A stretch of 64,000 nt of DNA from Planifilum sp021793745 (GTDB lineage: Bacteria; Bacillota; Bacilli; Thermoactinomycetales; DSM-44946): contig CALKAM010000022.1 of NCBI GenBank assembly GCA_937983105.1, positions 7,041-71,040 on the forward strand. The letters run 5' to 3'. The notes under the pieces are model-generated. The model did not search any database and was not told the DNA's origin. It saw nothing but the letters and a program-made list of their open reading frames with translations. A program made the translations under genes and the position numbers. Shown one piece after another: positions 7,870-16,338 of the stretch. How positions within the stretch are numbered: the stretch's first letter is position 1; each line of letters opens with the position of its first letter.

Positions 7870-9339
7870 ATGACGGTGAGGGTGCGATTCGCCCCCAGTC
7901 CCACGGGACATTTACATATCGGAAGCGCGCGGACGGCGCTGTTCAACTTTTTGTTCGCCAGAAAGCACGGCGGAAAGTACATCCTGCGAATTGAGGATAC
8001 CGATACCAGCCGCAACCGGGCCGATGCCGTAGAGGGCTTTATCGACGGGTTCAAATGGCTGGGCCTGGAGTGGGACGAGGGTCCGGATGTGGGGGGAGAG
8101 TTCGGGCCCTATACGTGTATGGAGCGGCTGGATATTTATCGGCCGTATATCGAACGCCTGCTGGAAGAGGGCAAAGCCTACTACTGTTACTGCACCAAGG
8201 AAGAGCTGGAGCGGGAGAGGCAGGAGGCGAACGCCCAGGGCCGGGTTTACCGTTATTCGGGAAAATGCGCCCATTTGGATGAAGCGACCCGGGAGCGGTA
8301 TGAACGGGAGGGGCGGCCCCGAACCATCCGGTTCCGCGTTCCCGAAGAGCGGGATATTGTCTTCCGGGATTTGATCCGCGGCGAGGTCCACTTCAACACC
8401 CGGGACATGGGCGACTTCGTCATTGTCAAGTCCAATGGGGTCCCCCTGTACAATCTGGCCGTCACCATCGACGATGCCCTGATGAAAATCACCCATGTGA
8501 TCCGCGGAGAAGAGCATTTGTCCAATACCCCCGCCCAGCTGCTGCTGTACGAAACCTTCGGGTGGGAGCCTCCCCAGTTCGGCCACCTGCCGTTGATTTT
8601 GAACGAGAGCGGGAGGAAGCTGTCCAAACGGGATGAGACCGTCATGCAGTTTATTGAGCAGTACCGCGAATCGGGGTACCTGCCCGAGGCCCTCAACAAT
8701 TACCTGGCCCTTCTGGGATGGTCTCCGCCGGGGGAATATGCGGAGGAGGAGATCTTCAGCATGGACGAGCTGATCCGCCTCTTTTCCTTTGACCGGGTGA
8801 GCAAGGCAGGGGCGATTTTCGATCCCGAGAAGCTGAAGTGGATGAACGGCGAATACATCAAAAAAACGGATGTCGGCAAGCTGACCGATCTGGCCTTCCC
8901 TTACTTGGAGGCGCATTACGGCAACCAGGCGTTGGAGCGCGAGTGGGTCGAACGATTGGTGGCCCTCTATCAACCCTCCATCGGATACCTTCAGGAACTG
9001 CCTCAACAGGCGGAACTGTTCTTCCGGGATGAAGTCCACCCCGATGCGGATGCGAGGGAAGTGTTGAACCAACCCTCTGTTCCCACCGTTTTGCCCGCCT
9101 TCCGGGAAAAGGTGGCGGCGACGATGGATGCGGATTTCCAACCGGCGAACATCAAAAAAATGCTGAAGGAGGTCCAAAAGGAAACCGGGTTTAAGGGCAA
9201 ACAGCTGTTTATGCCGATCCGTGCCGCCGTCACGGGACAAACCCACGGTCCGGACCTGAACCAGACCCTGTCCCTGTTGGGCAGGGAAAAGGTGCTGCGC
9301 CGGCTGGAACAGGTGATGGAGCAGTATTTGAATGCGTAA
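7870..9339 (+). CDS. gltX: Glutamyl-tRNA synthetase
   Basis: This 489-residue class I synthetase charges tRNA-Glu, the donor for protein synthesis and for C5-pathway tetrapyrrole synthesis. FAPSPTGHLHIGSARTALFN carries the HIGH-type motif near residues 7-26, and GRKLSKRDE carries the KMSKS-type motif near residues 250-258. An open frame continues upstream to 7651, but that part covers the leader element and lacks family similarity, so ATG 7870 is used. It stands alone here; the cysE and cysS genes that follow gltX in Bacillus are absent. Two forward terminators follow. Confidence 0.96.
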   Translation: MTVRVRFAPSPTGHLHIGSARTALFNFLFARKHGGKYILRIEDTDTSRNRADAVEGFIDGFKWLGLEWDEGPDVGGEFGPYTCMERLDIYRPYIERLLEEGKAYYCYCTKEELERERQEANAQGRVYRYSGKCAHLDEATRERYEREGRPRTIRFRVPEERDIVFRDLIRGEVHFNTRDMGDFVIVKSNGVPLYNLAVTIDDALMKITHVIRGEEHLSNTPAQLLLYETFGWEPPQFGHLPLILNESGRKLSKRDETVMQFIEQYRESGYLPEALNNYLALLGWSPPGEYAEEEIFSMDELIRLFSFDRVSKAGAIFDPEKLKWMNGEYIKKTDVGKLTDLAFPYLEAHYGNQALEREWVERLVALYQPSIGYLQELPQQAELFFRDEVHPDADAREVLNQPSVPTVLPAFREKVAATMDADFQPANIKKMLKEVQKETGFKGKQLFMPIRAAVTGQTHGPDLNQTLSLLGREKVLRRLEQVMEQYLNA

Positions 9340-9362
9340 AGAGCAACGCTTGAAAACAAAAG

Positions 9363-9397
9363 GGACCCGAGATCGGGTCCTGAGGCTTTTGTTTTGG
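9363..9397 (+). terminator. Intrinsic terminator of gltX
   Basis: GGACCCGA (9363-9370) and TCGGGTCC (9373-9380) form a perfect stem followed by a T-rich stretch (CTTTTGTTTT). Confidence 0.75.
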
Positions 9398-9402
9398 GAG
9401 AG

Positions 9403-9453
9403 GGGAGCGATTTTGCGCCTCGCGGCAGGGGTCGCTTGGCAAAAATCGCTCCC
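9403..9453. repeat. Imperfect inverted repeat between gltX and the Gln-rich gene
   Basis: GGGAGCGATTTTGC (9403-9416) is nearly the reverse complement of GCAAAAATCGCTCCC (9439-9453), with one extra base in the right arm and 22 nt between the arms. It lies between the two forward terminators. Neither strand has a clear T-run after it. Confidence 0.5.
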
Positions 9454-9474
9454 TTCCGCTTTGTCGACTTCCTT

Positions 9475-9500
9475 GGGACCCGGATGGGGTCCCGTTTTTT
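9475..9500 (+). terminator. Second forward terminator between convergent genes
   Basis: GGGACC and GGTCCC pair around a short loop and are followed by GTTTTTTG. It faces the same way as gltX and would stop read-through into the convergent Gln-rich gene. Confidence 0.6.
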
Positions 9501-9502
9501 GT

Positions 9503-10087
9503 TCAGTGCTGGTAATAAGGGTTCATGCTGCGGTATTGGTTTCCGAATTGTTGGGCGGGTTGGGTCTGGACCATCTGCGCGGAAGGAGCCGTTTGCACGG
9601 ACGGGGTCCCCTGTTTCGGCACTCCCTGTTGCAGGATGCTCAGCGCTTGATTGGGAGACAAGCCGGGCTGGAGGTGGCGCTGCACCCACTGCTGGGTGCT
9701 GGAAGATTGTTGCCGGGAGGGCTGCTGAAATCCGGCCGGTTGCTGGTACTGGGCGGTAACCGGCTGGGGAGCTTGGGCCTGGAAGCCGGTTTGCGCGGCG
9801 GGCTGCGGCTGAAATGCGGACGGATGGACGGAATGGGCCTGCTGCCTCAGCTGGCCGACTTCCTGCCGCGCCTGGGAAGCGATCTGGGAGATTTGCTGCA
9901 GTTTTTGGGCATTAAAAGCTTCTTTCTGCGCCATGTTTTGGAGCTGGGCCCGAACATGGGGATCCATCACGGATGATTGCAACTGCTGGGCCGATTGCTG
10001 ATTGGAACGCTCCGCCTGTTCCAACTGCATACACATGGATCGTATCTGGTCCAGTTCCGATTCGATTCGGGAGATCACTTGATGCAC
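9503..10087 (-). CDS. Glutamine-rich protein of unknown function (possible spore-coat-type)
   Basis: I do not recognise this 194-residue protein. Residues 1-90 look helical and charged/Gln-rich (HQVISRIESELDQIRSMCMQ onward). Residues 90-194 are low-complexity, dominated by Gln, Pro and Ala, and end in NPYYQH. The composition recalls Gln-rich coat proteins, but no conserved domain is visible. It starts with GTG at 10087 behind AAGGAGG with 8 nt spacing. On the minus strand upstream, GCATAAAT and CATAGTAA lie 15 nt apart, loosely resembling sigma-E/K elements. Expression in sporulation is only a guess. Confidence 0.6.
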   Translation of the reverse strand: MHQVISRIESELDQIRSMCMQLEQAERSNQQSAQQLQSSVMDPHVRAQLQNMAQKEAFNAQKLQQISQIASQARQEVGQLRQQAHSVHPSAFQPQPAAQTGFQAQAPQPVTAQYQQPAGFQQPSRQQSSSTQQWVQRHLQPGLSPNQALSILQQGVPKQGTPSVQTAPSAQMVQTQPAQQFGNQYRSMNPYYQH

Positions 10088-10248
10088 GCAGAATACCTCC
10101 TTCGGATGAGATTGATGGGTCCACCGTTACTATGGTTTGCGCGGAAAGGATTTATGCGCGCCCTTAAGGGGTGAGATTATTTGACAGGACCACCAATCGG
10201 TGCGGTCATTTGTTTTTAATTTCCTGGTTGAGTATTCGCAAAAAACTA

Positions 10249-10278
10249 TTTACAGCCAAGAATCTGTTTTGATATTAT
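10249..10278 (+). promoter_or_regulatory. Promoter of the hydantoinase operon regulator
   Basis: TTTACA (10249-10254) and TATTAT (10273-10278) with 18 nt between, in a visibly A+T-rich stretch 52 nt before the XRE-cupin gene. Confidence 0.6.
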
Positions 10279-10329
10279 GAAACAAAATGAAGTAATACTG
10301 TAATCGTTCCAAACAAAGGGAGAAAAGGT

Positions 10330-10875
10330 ATGGAGGATATTTCCAAAAAAATAAGGGAATTGCGCATGCAAAAAGGGCTAACACTGAAGGAGCTCAGTGA
10401 AAAAACCGACCTGTCTGTCAGTTTTTTGTCGCAAGTGGAAAGGGGGGCTTCGTCGCTCGCAATTACATCGTTGAAAAAAATTGCAGACGCCCTCGGAGTG
10501 AAGATGACCTATTTTTTTGAGACTCCGGAAAATGAGCAATATGCGGTGCGAAAGGAGGAACAACAACCTTTCCGACTCGAAGGATCCGAGTCGGTTTATA
10601 CCCGTTTGGCTGGACAGTTTTCCGGAAGAACTCTGGAACCGATGAAAGTGATCCTGCCTCCGAAGCACAAACAAACCGCGAAGTTCCACCATCCGGGCGA
10701 GGAGTTTTACTATGTGCTGAAAGGGGCGGTGCGCATTTACGTTGCTCAGGAGGTTTATCACCTGCGCGAAGGGGATGCCATTCATTTCCCGTCCCAACTC
10801 TCCCATTATTGGGAAAACCCGCTGGATGAACCCGCCACCATTCTTTGTGTGCTCACGCCAGTGATTTTTAATTGA
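10330..10875 (+). CDS. XRE-family regulator with C-terminal cupin domain
   Basis: The 181-residue protein has an N-terminal helix-turn-helix (about residues 7-60, LRMQKGLTLKELSEKTDLS) and a C-terminal cupin (about 105-178, with FHHPGEEFYYVLKGAVRIYV and EGDAIHFPS). This architecture is common for one-component regulators of amine, amino-acid or purine catabolism, with the cupin sensing a small ligand. It sits 23 nt upstream of hyuA in the same direction and probably controls the operon. Codon use here is more A/T-ending than in the flanking core genes. Confidence 0.9.
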   Translation: MEDISKKIRELRMQKGLTLKELSEKTDLSVSFLSQVERGASSLAITSLKKIADALGVKMTYFFETPENEQYAVRKEEQQPFRLEGSESVYTRLAGQFSGRTLEPMKVILPPKHKQTAKFHHPGEEFYYVLKGAVRIYVAQEVYHLREGDAIHFPSQLSHYWENPLDEPATILCVLTPVIFN

Positions 10876-10898
10876 GTTTTTGAAAGGGAGGTAACACC

Positions 10899-12944
10899 AT
10901 GCGCGTTGCAACGGATATCGGCGGAACCTTTACCGACCTGGTCTATGTGGATGATGAAGGGAAAATCGGCATGGCAAAGAGCCATACAACTCCGCCCAAC
11001 TTCGAAAAGGGTGTCATGGATGTGATTGAAAAGACCGGCATCGATCCCCATGCCATCGATACCTTCATCCACGGCACCACCGTCATCATTAACGCATTGA
11101 CCGAGCGCAAAGGAGTGAAAACCGGACTCATTACAACCAAAGGATTTCGCGACGTGTTGGAAATCGCGCGCGGAAACCGTCCGGATTTGTTCAACATCCG
11201 CTACAAAAAGCCGGAACCGTTTGTTCCGCGTTTCCTTCGCTTGGAAGTGGAAGAGCGGCTCAATTACAAAGGGGAAGTCCTTACAGAGATCAAACGGGGC
11301 GACGTCGAGAAAGCGGTGGATTACTTCAAAAAAGAAGGAGTCCAAGCCATCGCCGTTTCATTCCTGCATGCCTACAAGAATCCCGTGCACGAACAAAAGG
11401 CGGCGAAATGGATCAAAGAGATGTGGCCTGAAGTGGCAGTCACCGCTTCCCACGAGGTGACGAAGGAATGGAGGGAGTACGAACGGACAAACACAGCCGT
11501 GTTAAATTCCTACGTCAAGCCGATTGCCGCTTCTTACATCGATCGCTTGCAAGACAAGCTTAAGCGGCACGGGGCGAAAAGCCGCAACTATATCATGCAG
11601 TCAAACGGCGGGACGACGACGTTTGACAGTGCGAAAGAGACTCCGATCCATATGGTGGAATCCGGGCCGGTCGCGGGCGTGTACGGAGCTGCCGTACTGG
11701 GAGAAATGCTGGGAGAGAAAAATATTATCGCCTTTGACATCGGCGGTACGACCGCGAAATGTTCCTTGATTGAAAAAGGTGAAGTCAGGGTGAGCACGGA
11801 CTATTACATCGAGAAGTCCGAGAAGAGCGCGGGTTATCCTTTGAAAATTCCGGTAGTGGATATCGTCGAGATCGGCAACGGAGGCGGATCAATCGCTTGG
11901 ATCGATGACGCCGGTTCTCTAAAAGTGGGTCCCCAGTCGGCGGGGGCTGTTCCCGGCCCGGTGGCGTACGGACAGGGGGGAACCGAGCCGACGACGACGG
12001 ACGCCAATCTGATCACGGGACGACTTGCCCCGGAGAACTTTGACTATCCGGTCGATCTGGAACATGTGAAAAAAGTGATGAAAGAAAAAGTAGCGAAGCA
12101 CTTCGGTTTATCGGTGGAAGAAGCGTCGCTCGGCATTATCCGCATCGCCAATGCGAACATGTTGAACGCGTTGCGCTTGATTTCCGTACGTAAAGGCCAT
12201 GACCCGCGCGATTTCACGCTTGTCGCTTTTGGCGGCGGAGGGTCCATGCACGCTCCCGCCTTGGCCCGGGAACTCGGCGTGAAAAAAGTGATCGTTCCGG
12301 TTGCGGCACCGGTTTTCTCCGCCTGGGGGATGCTGATGACCGATTTGCGGCACGATTACATCGAAACCCGGATTCAGCGTCTGGACGAAGCGGATGTGCG
12401 AACGTTGAACCGGCTATGGGCCCAAATGGAGGAGACCGCCGTTCAGCAGTATCGCGAAGAAGGATTTCCCAAGGAACGCGTGATGTTTTCCCGTTGGGCG
12501 GATATGCGCTATGTGGGGCAGGAGCATACGGTGAAAGTGCCGGTGCCGGGCGAATCCTGGACGGAGCGGACGATCCGCGAGGTGATTCAGCGGTTCCATC
12601 AACTTCATGAGCAGCATTACACCTTCAAATTGGAGTCGACACCCGTGGAAATCGTCAACATGCACTTGACGGCTTTCGGCTCGGTCACGAAACCGAAGAT
12701 CCAAAAAATGCCGGCTGGCGATGTGTCCGAAGAAGAGGCGATCAAAGAGGTCCGTCCGGTCTTTTACGAGGAAGAAGGATGGGTTCGAACCCGCGTTTAC
12801 CTCCGGGAGCGACTGTCGCCCGGGATGCATTTGAGCGGGCCGGCCATTGTTGAGGAAAAGGCGGCATCCACAGTGGTTTATCCCGGACAATCGGTCATCG
12901 TCGACGATTACGGCAATCTGATCATCGAAACGGGGGTGGAGTGA
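10899..12944 (+). CDS. Hydantoinase/oxoprolinase family protein, A subunit (HyuA-like)
   Basis: The 681-residue protein has the two ASKHA-type phosphate-binding motifs of this family, DIGGTFTD (residues 6-13) and FDIGGTTAK near 280-288, followed by a C-terminal HyuA domain. Homologues pair with a B subunit to hydrolyse N-methylhydantoin, hydantoins, 5-oxoproline or lactams with ATP, or to carboxylate ketones. The substrate cannot be assigned from sequence. It is separated from hyuB by one base. The NCS1 permease downstream favours a cyclic ureide or nucleobase-like substrate. Confidence 0.9.
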   Translation: MRVATDIGGTFTDLVYVDDEGKIGMAKSHTTPPNFEKGVMDVIEKTGIDPHAIDTFIHGTTVIINALTERKGVKTGLITTKGFRDVLEIARGNRPDLFNIRYKKPEPFVPRFLRLEVEERLNYKGEVLTEIKRGDVEKAVDYFKKEGVQAIAVSFLHAYKNPVHEQKAAKWIKEMWPEVAVTASHEVTKEWREYERTNTAVLNSYVKPIAASYIDRLQDKLKRHGAKSRNYIMQSNGGTTTFDSAKETPIHMVESGPVAGVYGAAVLGEMLGEKNIIAFDIGGTTAKCSLIEKGEVRVSTDYYIEKSEKSAGYPLKIPVVDIVEIGNGGGSIAWIDDAGSLKVGPQSAGAVPGPVAYGQGGTEPTTTDANLITGRLAPENFDYPVDLEHVKKVMKEKVAKHFGLSVEEASLGIIRIANANMLNALRLISVRKGHDPRDFTLVAFGGGGSMHAPALARELGVKKVIVPVAAPVFSAWGMLMTDLRHDYIETRIQRLDEADVRTLNRLWAQMEETAVQQYREEGFPKERVMFSRWADMRYVGQEHTVKVPVPGESWTERTIREVIQRFHQLHEQHYTFKLESTPVEIVNMHLTAFGSVTKPKIQKMPAGDVSEEEAIKEVRPVFYEEEGWVRTRVYLRERLSPGMHLSGPAIVEEKAASTVVYPGQSVIVDDYGNLIIETGVE

Positions 12945-12945
12945 C

Positions 12946-14706
12946 ATGCGGAAAACGACTGCCCAGGTGGATCCGTTTACGCGGGAAATTGTGAAGGACT
13001 CGCTGATCGCCATCGGCGAGGAAATGTTTTACGCCTTGGCGCGCACGTCGATGAGCCCGATTATTTACGAAGTGCTTGATTATGCGAGCGGCCTCACCGA
13101 CAACAAGGGTCAGCTGCTTACGCAGGGAAACGGCGTGACAGGGTTTATAGGGATGTTGAGTTTCATGGTAAAGGAAACATTGAAGAAGTTCGGCCCGGAA
13201 AACTTGCGCCCGGGAGACATTGTCATCATCAATGATCCGTATGGCGGGGGAGGTTCTCACCTGTCCGATGTGGGGCTGGTGATGCCGATTTTCTACGATG
13301 GGGAATTGGTTGCTTTTTCCGCCAACAAGGCCCACTGGACGGAAGTCGGGGGGAAAGATCCCGGTTCTTTCACAAACGATGCAACGGAGATTTTCCAAGA
13401 AGGGCTGCAGTTTCCCTGCGTGAAACTGTTTGACGAAGGAAGGTTGAACGAAGCGCTGGTCGAAGTGATCAAAGCGAACGTTCGCTTTCCCGATCTTTCC
13501 CTCGGCGACATGTGGGCGCAAGTCGCCGCCCTCCGCACGGGCGAGCGCCGTTTTCGGGAGCTGTGCGACAAATACGGAAAGGATACGGTGTTGGCTTCCA
13601 TCGAGTATTTGCTCGATCACGGAGAAAAGCTGACCCGTCAGGAATTGAAGAAATTGCCGAAGGGGACCTTCGAAGCGGAAGATTACATCGACGATGACGG
13701 GATGGGGAACGGCCCCTTTAAAGTAAAAGTGAAAGTGACGATCACCGATGACAAATTCATCTGCGATTTCCGCGGAAGCCACCCTCAAGTGCCCGGGCCG
13801 ATCAACTGTTCCTACACCGGCCTGGTGTCGGCGGTGCGCACCATCTTTCTCGCGATCACCAATCCGTCGCAAGACATCAACGACGGGGTTTTTCGCCCCT
13901 TGGAGGTCATTACCGATCCGCGATCGATCTTTTCCGCTGAGCGCCCGGCGCCGGTGTCTATCTATTGGGAAAGCATGTATTATGGAGCGGATATGATCTG
14001 GAAAGCCTTGGCCCCTGTGTTGCCCGATCGCCTCACCGCCGGTCACCTGCTTTCCGTGTGTGCCGTGACGCTTTCCGGCACCCATCCGGATCGGAACGAG
14101 CCGTTTCTCATCGTGGAACCGTCCGTCGGCGGTTGGGGAGCCGGTAAGGGACAAGACGGCATGCGGGGACAGTTTTGCATCGGTGACGGGGAGACGTACA
14201 ACGTGCCGGTGGAAATCGCGGAAACCCGTTACGGAGTGATGGTTGATGAGTACAGCCTTCGGTGCGACGGTGCCGGTGCGGGAGAGTATATCGGAGGATC
14301 CGGTGTTATCCGTTCGTACCGGGCGCTGACGGACAACCAGTTCGTCACGGCGACGTTCGGCCGACACAAATTCGTGCCGTGGGGGGTCAACGGCGGCAGA
14401 GACGGCTCCGCGAACGAATTTTACATCATCAAAGCGAACGGTGAAGTGGACGGGCCGTTCGGCAAGTATGCCCGTTATCCCCTGAACAAGGGCGATGTCG
14501 TGAAATTGATCACCGCAACGGGGGGCGGTTACGGAAATCCCTTGGACCGTGCTCCGGAAAAGGTCGCCTTTGACGTGAAGAACGGCTATATCAGCCTGGA
14601 ACAGGCAAAGGAGATTTTCGGGGTTGTTGTCAATCCGGAAACCTTCGAAATCGTGGATTTCACTCCGGAACGGAAGCAGCGGACAAAACAGAGAGAAAAG
14701 GCATAA
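12946..14706 (+). CDS. Hydantoinase B/oxoprolinase family protein (HyuB-like)
   Basis: This 586-residue protein matches the hydantoinase B family: RTSMSPIIYEVLDYASGLTD near residues 28-47, the INDPYGGGGSHLSDV segment near 97-111, and a glycine-rich C-terminal region (GAGEYIGGSGVIR). It forms the hetero-oligomeric partner of the A subunit. The gene begins immediately after hyuA, so translation is coupled. A strong hairpin without a T-run lies between it and the permease gene. Confidence 0.9.
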   Translation: MRKTTAQVDPFTREIVKDSLIAIGEEMFYALARTSMSPIIYEVLDYASGLTDNKGQLLTQGNGVTGFIGMLSFMVKETLKKFGPENLRPGDIVIINDPYGGGGSHLSDVGLVMPIFYDGELVAFSANKAHWTEVGGKDPGSFTNDATEIFQEGLQFPCVKLFDEGRLNEALVEVIKANVRFPDLSLGDMWAQVAALRTGERRFRELCDKYGKDTVLASIEYLLDHGEKLTRQELKKLPKGTFEAEDYIDDDGMGNGPFKVKVKVTITDDKFICDFRGSHPQVPGPINCSYTGLVSAVRTIFLAITNPSQDINDGVFRPLEVITDPRSIFSAERPAPVSIYWESMYYGADMIWKALAPVLPDRLTAGHLLSVCAVTLSGTHPDRNEPFLIVEPSVGGWGAGKGQDGMRGQFCIGDGETYNVPVEIAETRYGVMVDEYSLRCDGAGAGEYIGGSGVIRSYRALTDNQFVTATFGRHKFVPWGVNGGRDGSANEFYIIKANGEVDGPFGKYARYPLNKGDVVKLITATGGGYGNPLDRAPEKVAFDVKNGYISLEQAKEIFGVVVNPETFEIVDFTPERKQRTKQREKA

Positions 14707-14725
14707 AAAAAAAGCGCATGCATTG

Positions 14726-14750
14726 GCTGAAGGAGCTTTCCTCCTTCAGC
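14726..14750 (+). other. Perfect 10-bp hairpin between hyuB and the permease gene
   Basis: GCTGAAGGAG (14726-14735), loop CTTTC, then CTCCTTCAGC (14741-14750). No T-run follows, so it is more likely an mRNA-processing or stabilising stem, or a weak attenuator, than a full terminator. Confidence 0.55.
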
Positions 14751-14796
14751 TGTGTTCCAATATATTTAAGAATATTCAAAATGGGGGGTGCGGGCC

Positions 14797-16164
14797 ATGA
14801 ATCGCCAAAGGAGCCATTCGTCCCTCGATCAGGATAAAGCTTTATCCTCCATTCCGTCCACTGAAAGACAGCATTGGCTGGCCCCTGCCATGATTTTTGG
14901 CGGGCTGGAGTTTACCATTCCGGTGCTCATGGTGGGAGCTACGTTGGCGGGAAGTTTCGGCTTGTCTGAAATCGTTCTGGTTCTTTTGGTCGCGCTGGTC
15001 CTTTTCCAATGGGCGGGGAACGCTCTCCAGGGTTACATTGGGGCGAAGACGGGAAGGGCGTCTTCCGTCATCGCGCGGACCAGTTTTGGGGCCTATCAGG
15101 CGAGGTTTGTCGTCGGTTTAACCATATTTATCGTTTCCATGGGATGGTGGGCCCTGCAAACCGCCGTTGCCGGCAATGCGATTTCGGTGATGCTCGGCAT
15201 CGATTATGAACAACAATGGTTGCCCTGGGCGGTTGTCACCGTGATTGCGGGATTGATTTTCGCGCTGCCTTCCATCATCGGTTACAACTCGATGAAGTGG
15301 ACCGATTATCTCGCGGTCCCTGCCGGTCTTCTCCTGGCCGGAGCGGGCATCGCCCTGGCGCTGAAAAATACGGGATTGAAGACGCTGGTTCACTGGTCCC
15401 CGACGCCATCCATGTCTTTTCTTGCCGCTGTCAGTTTGGTCATCGGCGTCAACGTTTCCCAGTGGGTGATCGCCTCCGATTACACCCGCTACGCAAGGCC
15501 GAGAGTGAAGGACAACGTGCTGATCCCTTTGGGAATCGTCGCCGTCGGATTTCCGCTGTTTTTTGTGGGGGCCGTCATGGCGGTGGGCGTCGGCGAAGCG
15601 GACATCGTGAAGGTCATGGAAAATCTCGGGTTTCCTTTCTGGGGCTTCGTCATTTTGTGGTTCGCCACGTGGACCAGCCAATTGGTCAATAATTACAGTA
15701 TGGGTCTGGCGTTGGCGAACATGCTGAATGTCAATTCGGGAAAGGGGCGCGCGGCCCTTACCTTCATCGGCACGCTCTTGGCCATCGCCCTCGCATTGGC
15801 CGGGATATTGGATTACTTTACGGATTTTCTTTACATGACCGCCCTGATTTATCCGGCCATTGCGGGTGTGATGATGGTGGACTTTTTCTTCATCCGCAAA
15901 CAGCGGTGGGTGGACCACGAAGGATGGAACTGGATGGCGACGATCGCGCTCGTGGCGGGTGTGCTTGTCGGGTATCTTACCCAATATGTTTGGCCGTTCG
16001 GTCTTCCCGCCGTACAATCCCTGTTCCTGTCAGGAATCACATATTATGTGGCGATGAAAGGGAAGGCGAGGATTGCTCCGGACGTGTTTACCGAGGCGCT
16101 CGTTTTCGATCGTCGGAACGGGCAGTTTGGCAACCGAGTTGACAAAACCGTTTTCTTCAAATAA
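14797..16164 (+). CDS. NCS1-family cytosine/purine/hydantoin permease
   Basis: The 455-residue protein has about 12 hydrophobic segments and the NCS1 pattern, with HWLAPAMIFGGLEFTIPVLM at the first helix and NVSQWVIASDYTRYARPR in the middle. It resembles CodB-type and hydantoin-type transporters. Such permeases carry cytosine, allantoin, hydantoins or purines with Na+ or H+. ATG 14797 is preferred because a GGGGGG stretch lies 8 nt upstream. As the last gene of the hyu block it probably imports the HyuAB substrate. Confidence 0.88.
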   Translation: MNRQRSHSSLDQDKALSSIPSTERQHWLAPAMIFGGLEFTIPVLMVGATLAGSFGLSEIVLVLLVALVLFQWAGNALQGYIGAKTGRASSVIARTSFGAYQARFVVGLTIFIVSMGWWALQTAVAGNAISVMLGIDYEQQWLPWAVVTVIAGLIFALPSIIGYNSMKWTDYLAVPAGLLLAGAGIALALKNTGLKTLVHWSPTPSMSFLAAVSLVIGVNVSQWVIASDYTRYARPRVKDNVLIPLGIVAVGFPLFFVGAVMAVGVGEADIVKVMENLGFPFWGFVILWFATWTSQLVNNYSMGLALANMLNVNSGKGRAALTFIGTLLAIALALAGILDYFTDFLYMTALIYPAIAGVMMVDFFFIRKQRWVDHEGWNWMATIALVAGVLVGYLTQYVWPFGLPAVQSLFLSGITYYVAMKGKARIAPDVFTEALVFDRRNGQFGNRVDKTVFFK

Positions 16165-16338
16165 ATTAAAATCGACGGAATCCAGCGACGATCCAACCTG
16201 CGTCCATTCACCCGGCCGGTGAAGGAACCGCAGGGGTGAGCCGGGAAGGCGAAGAACTCGCGGGGGGAGAAGCCCTGAAAGGTTTCCAGACCGCCGATCT
16301 TCGCCGGCCCGGCTATTTTATTGGGAGGAGGGGAAGGC

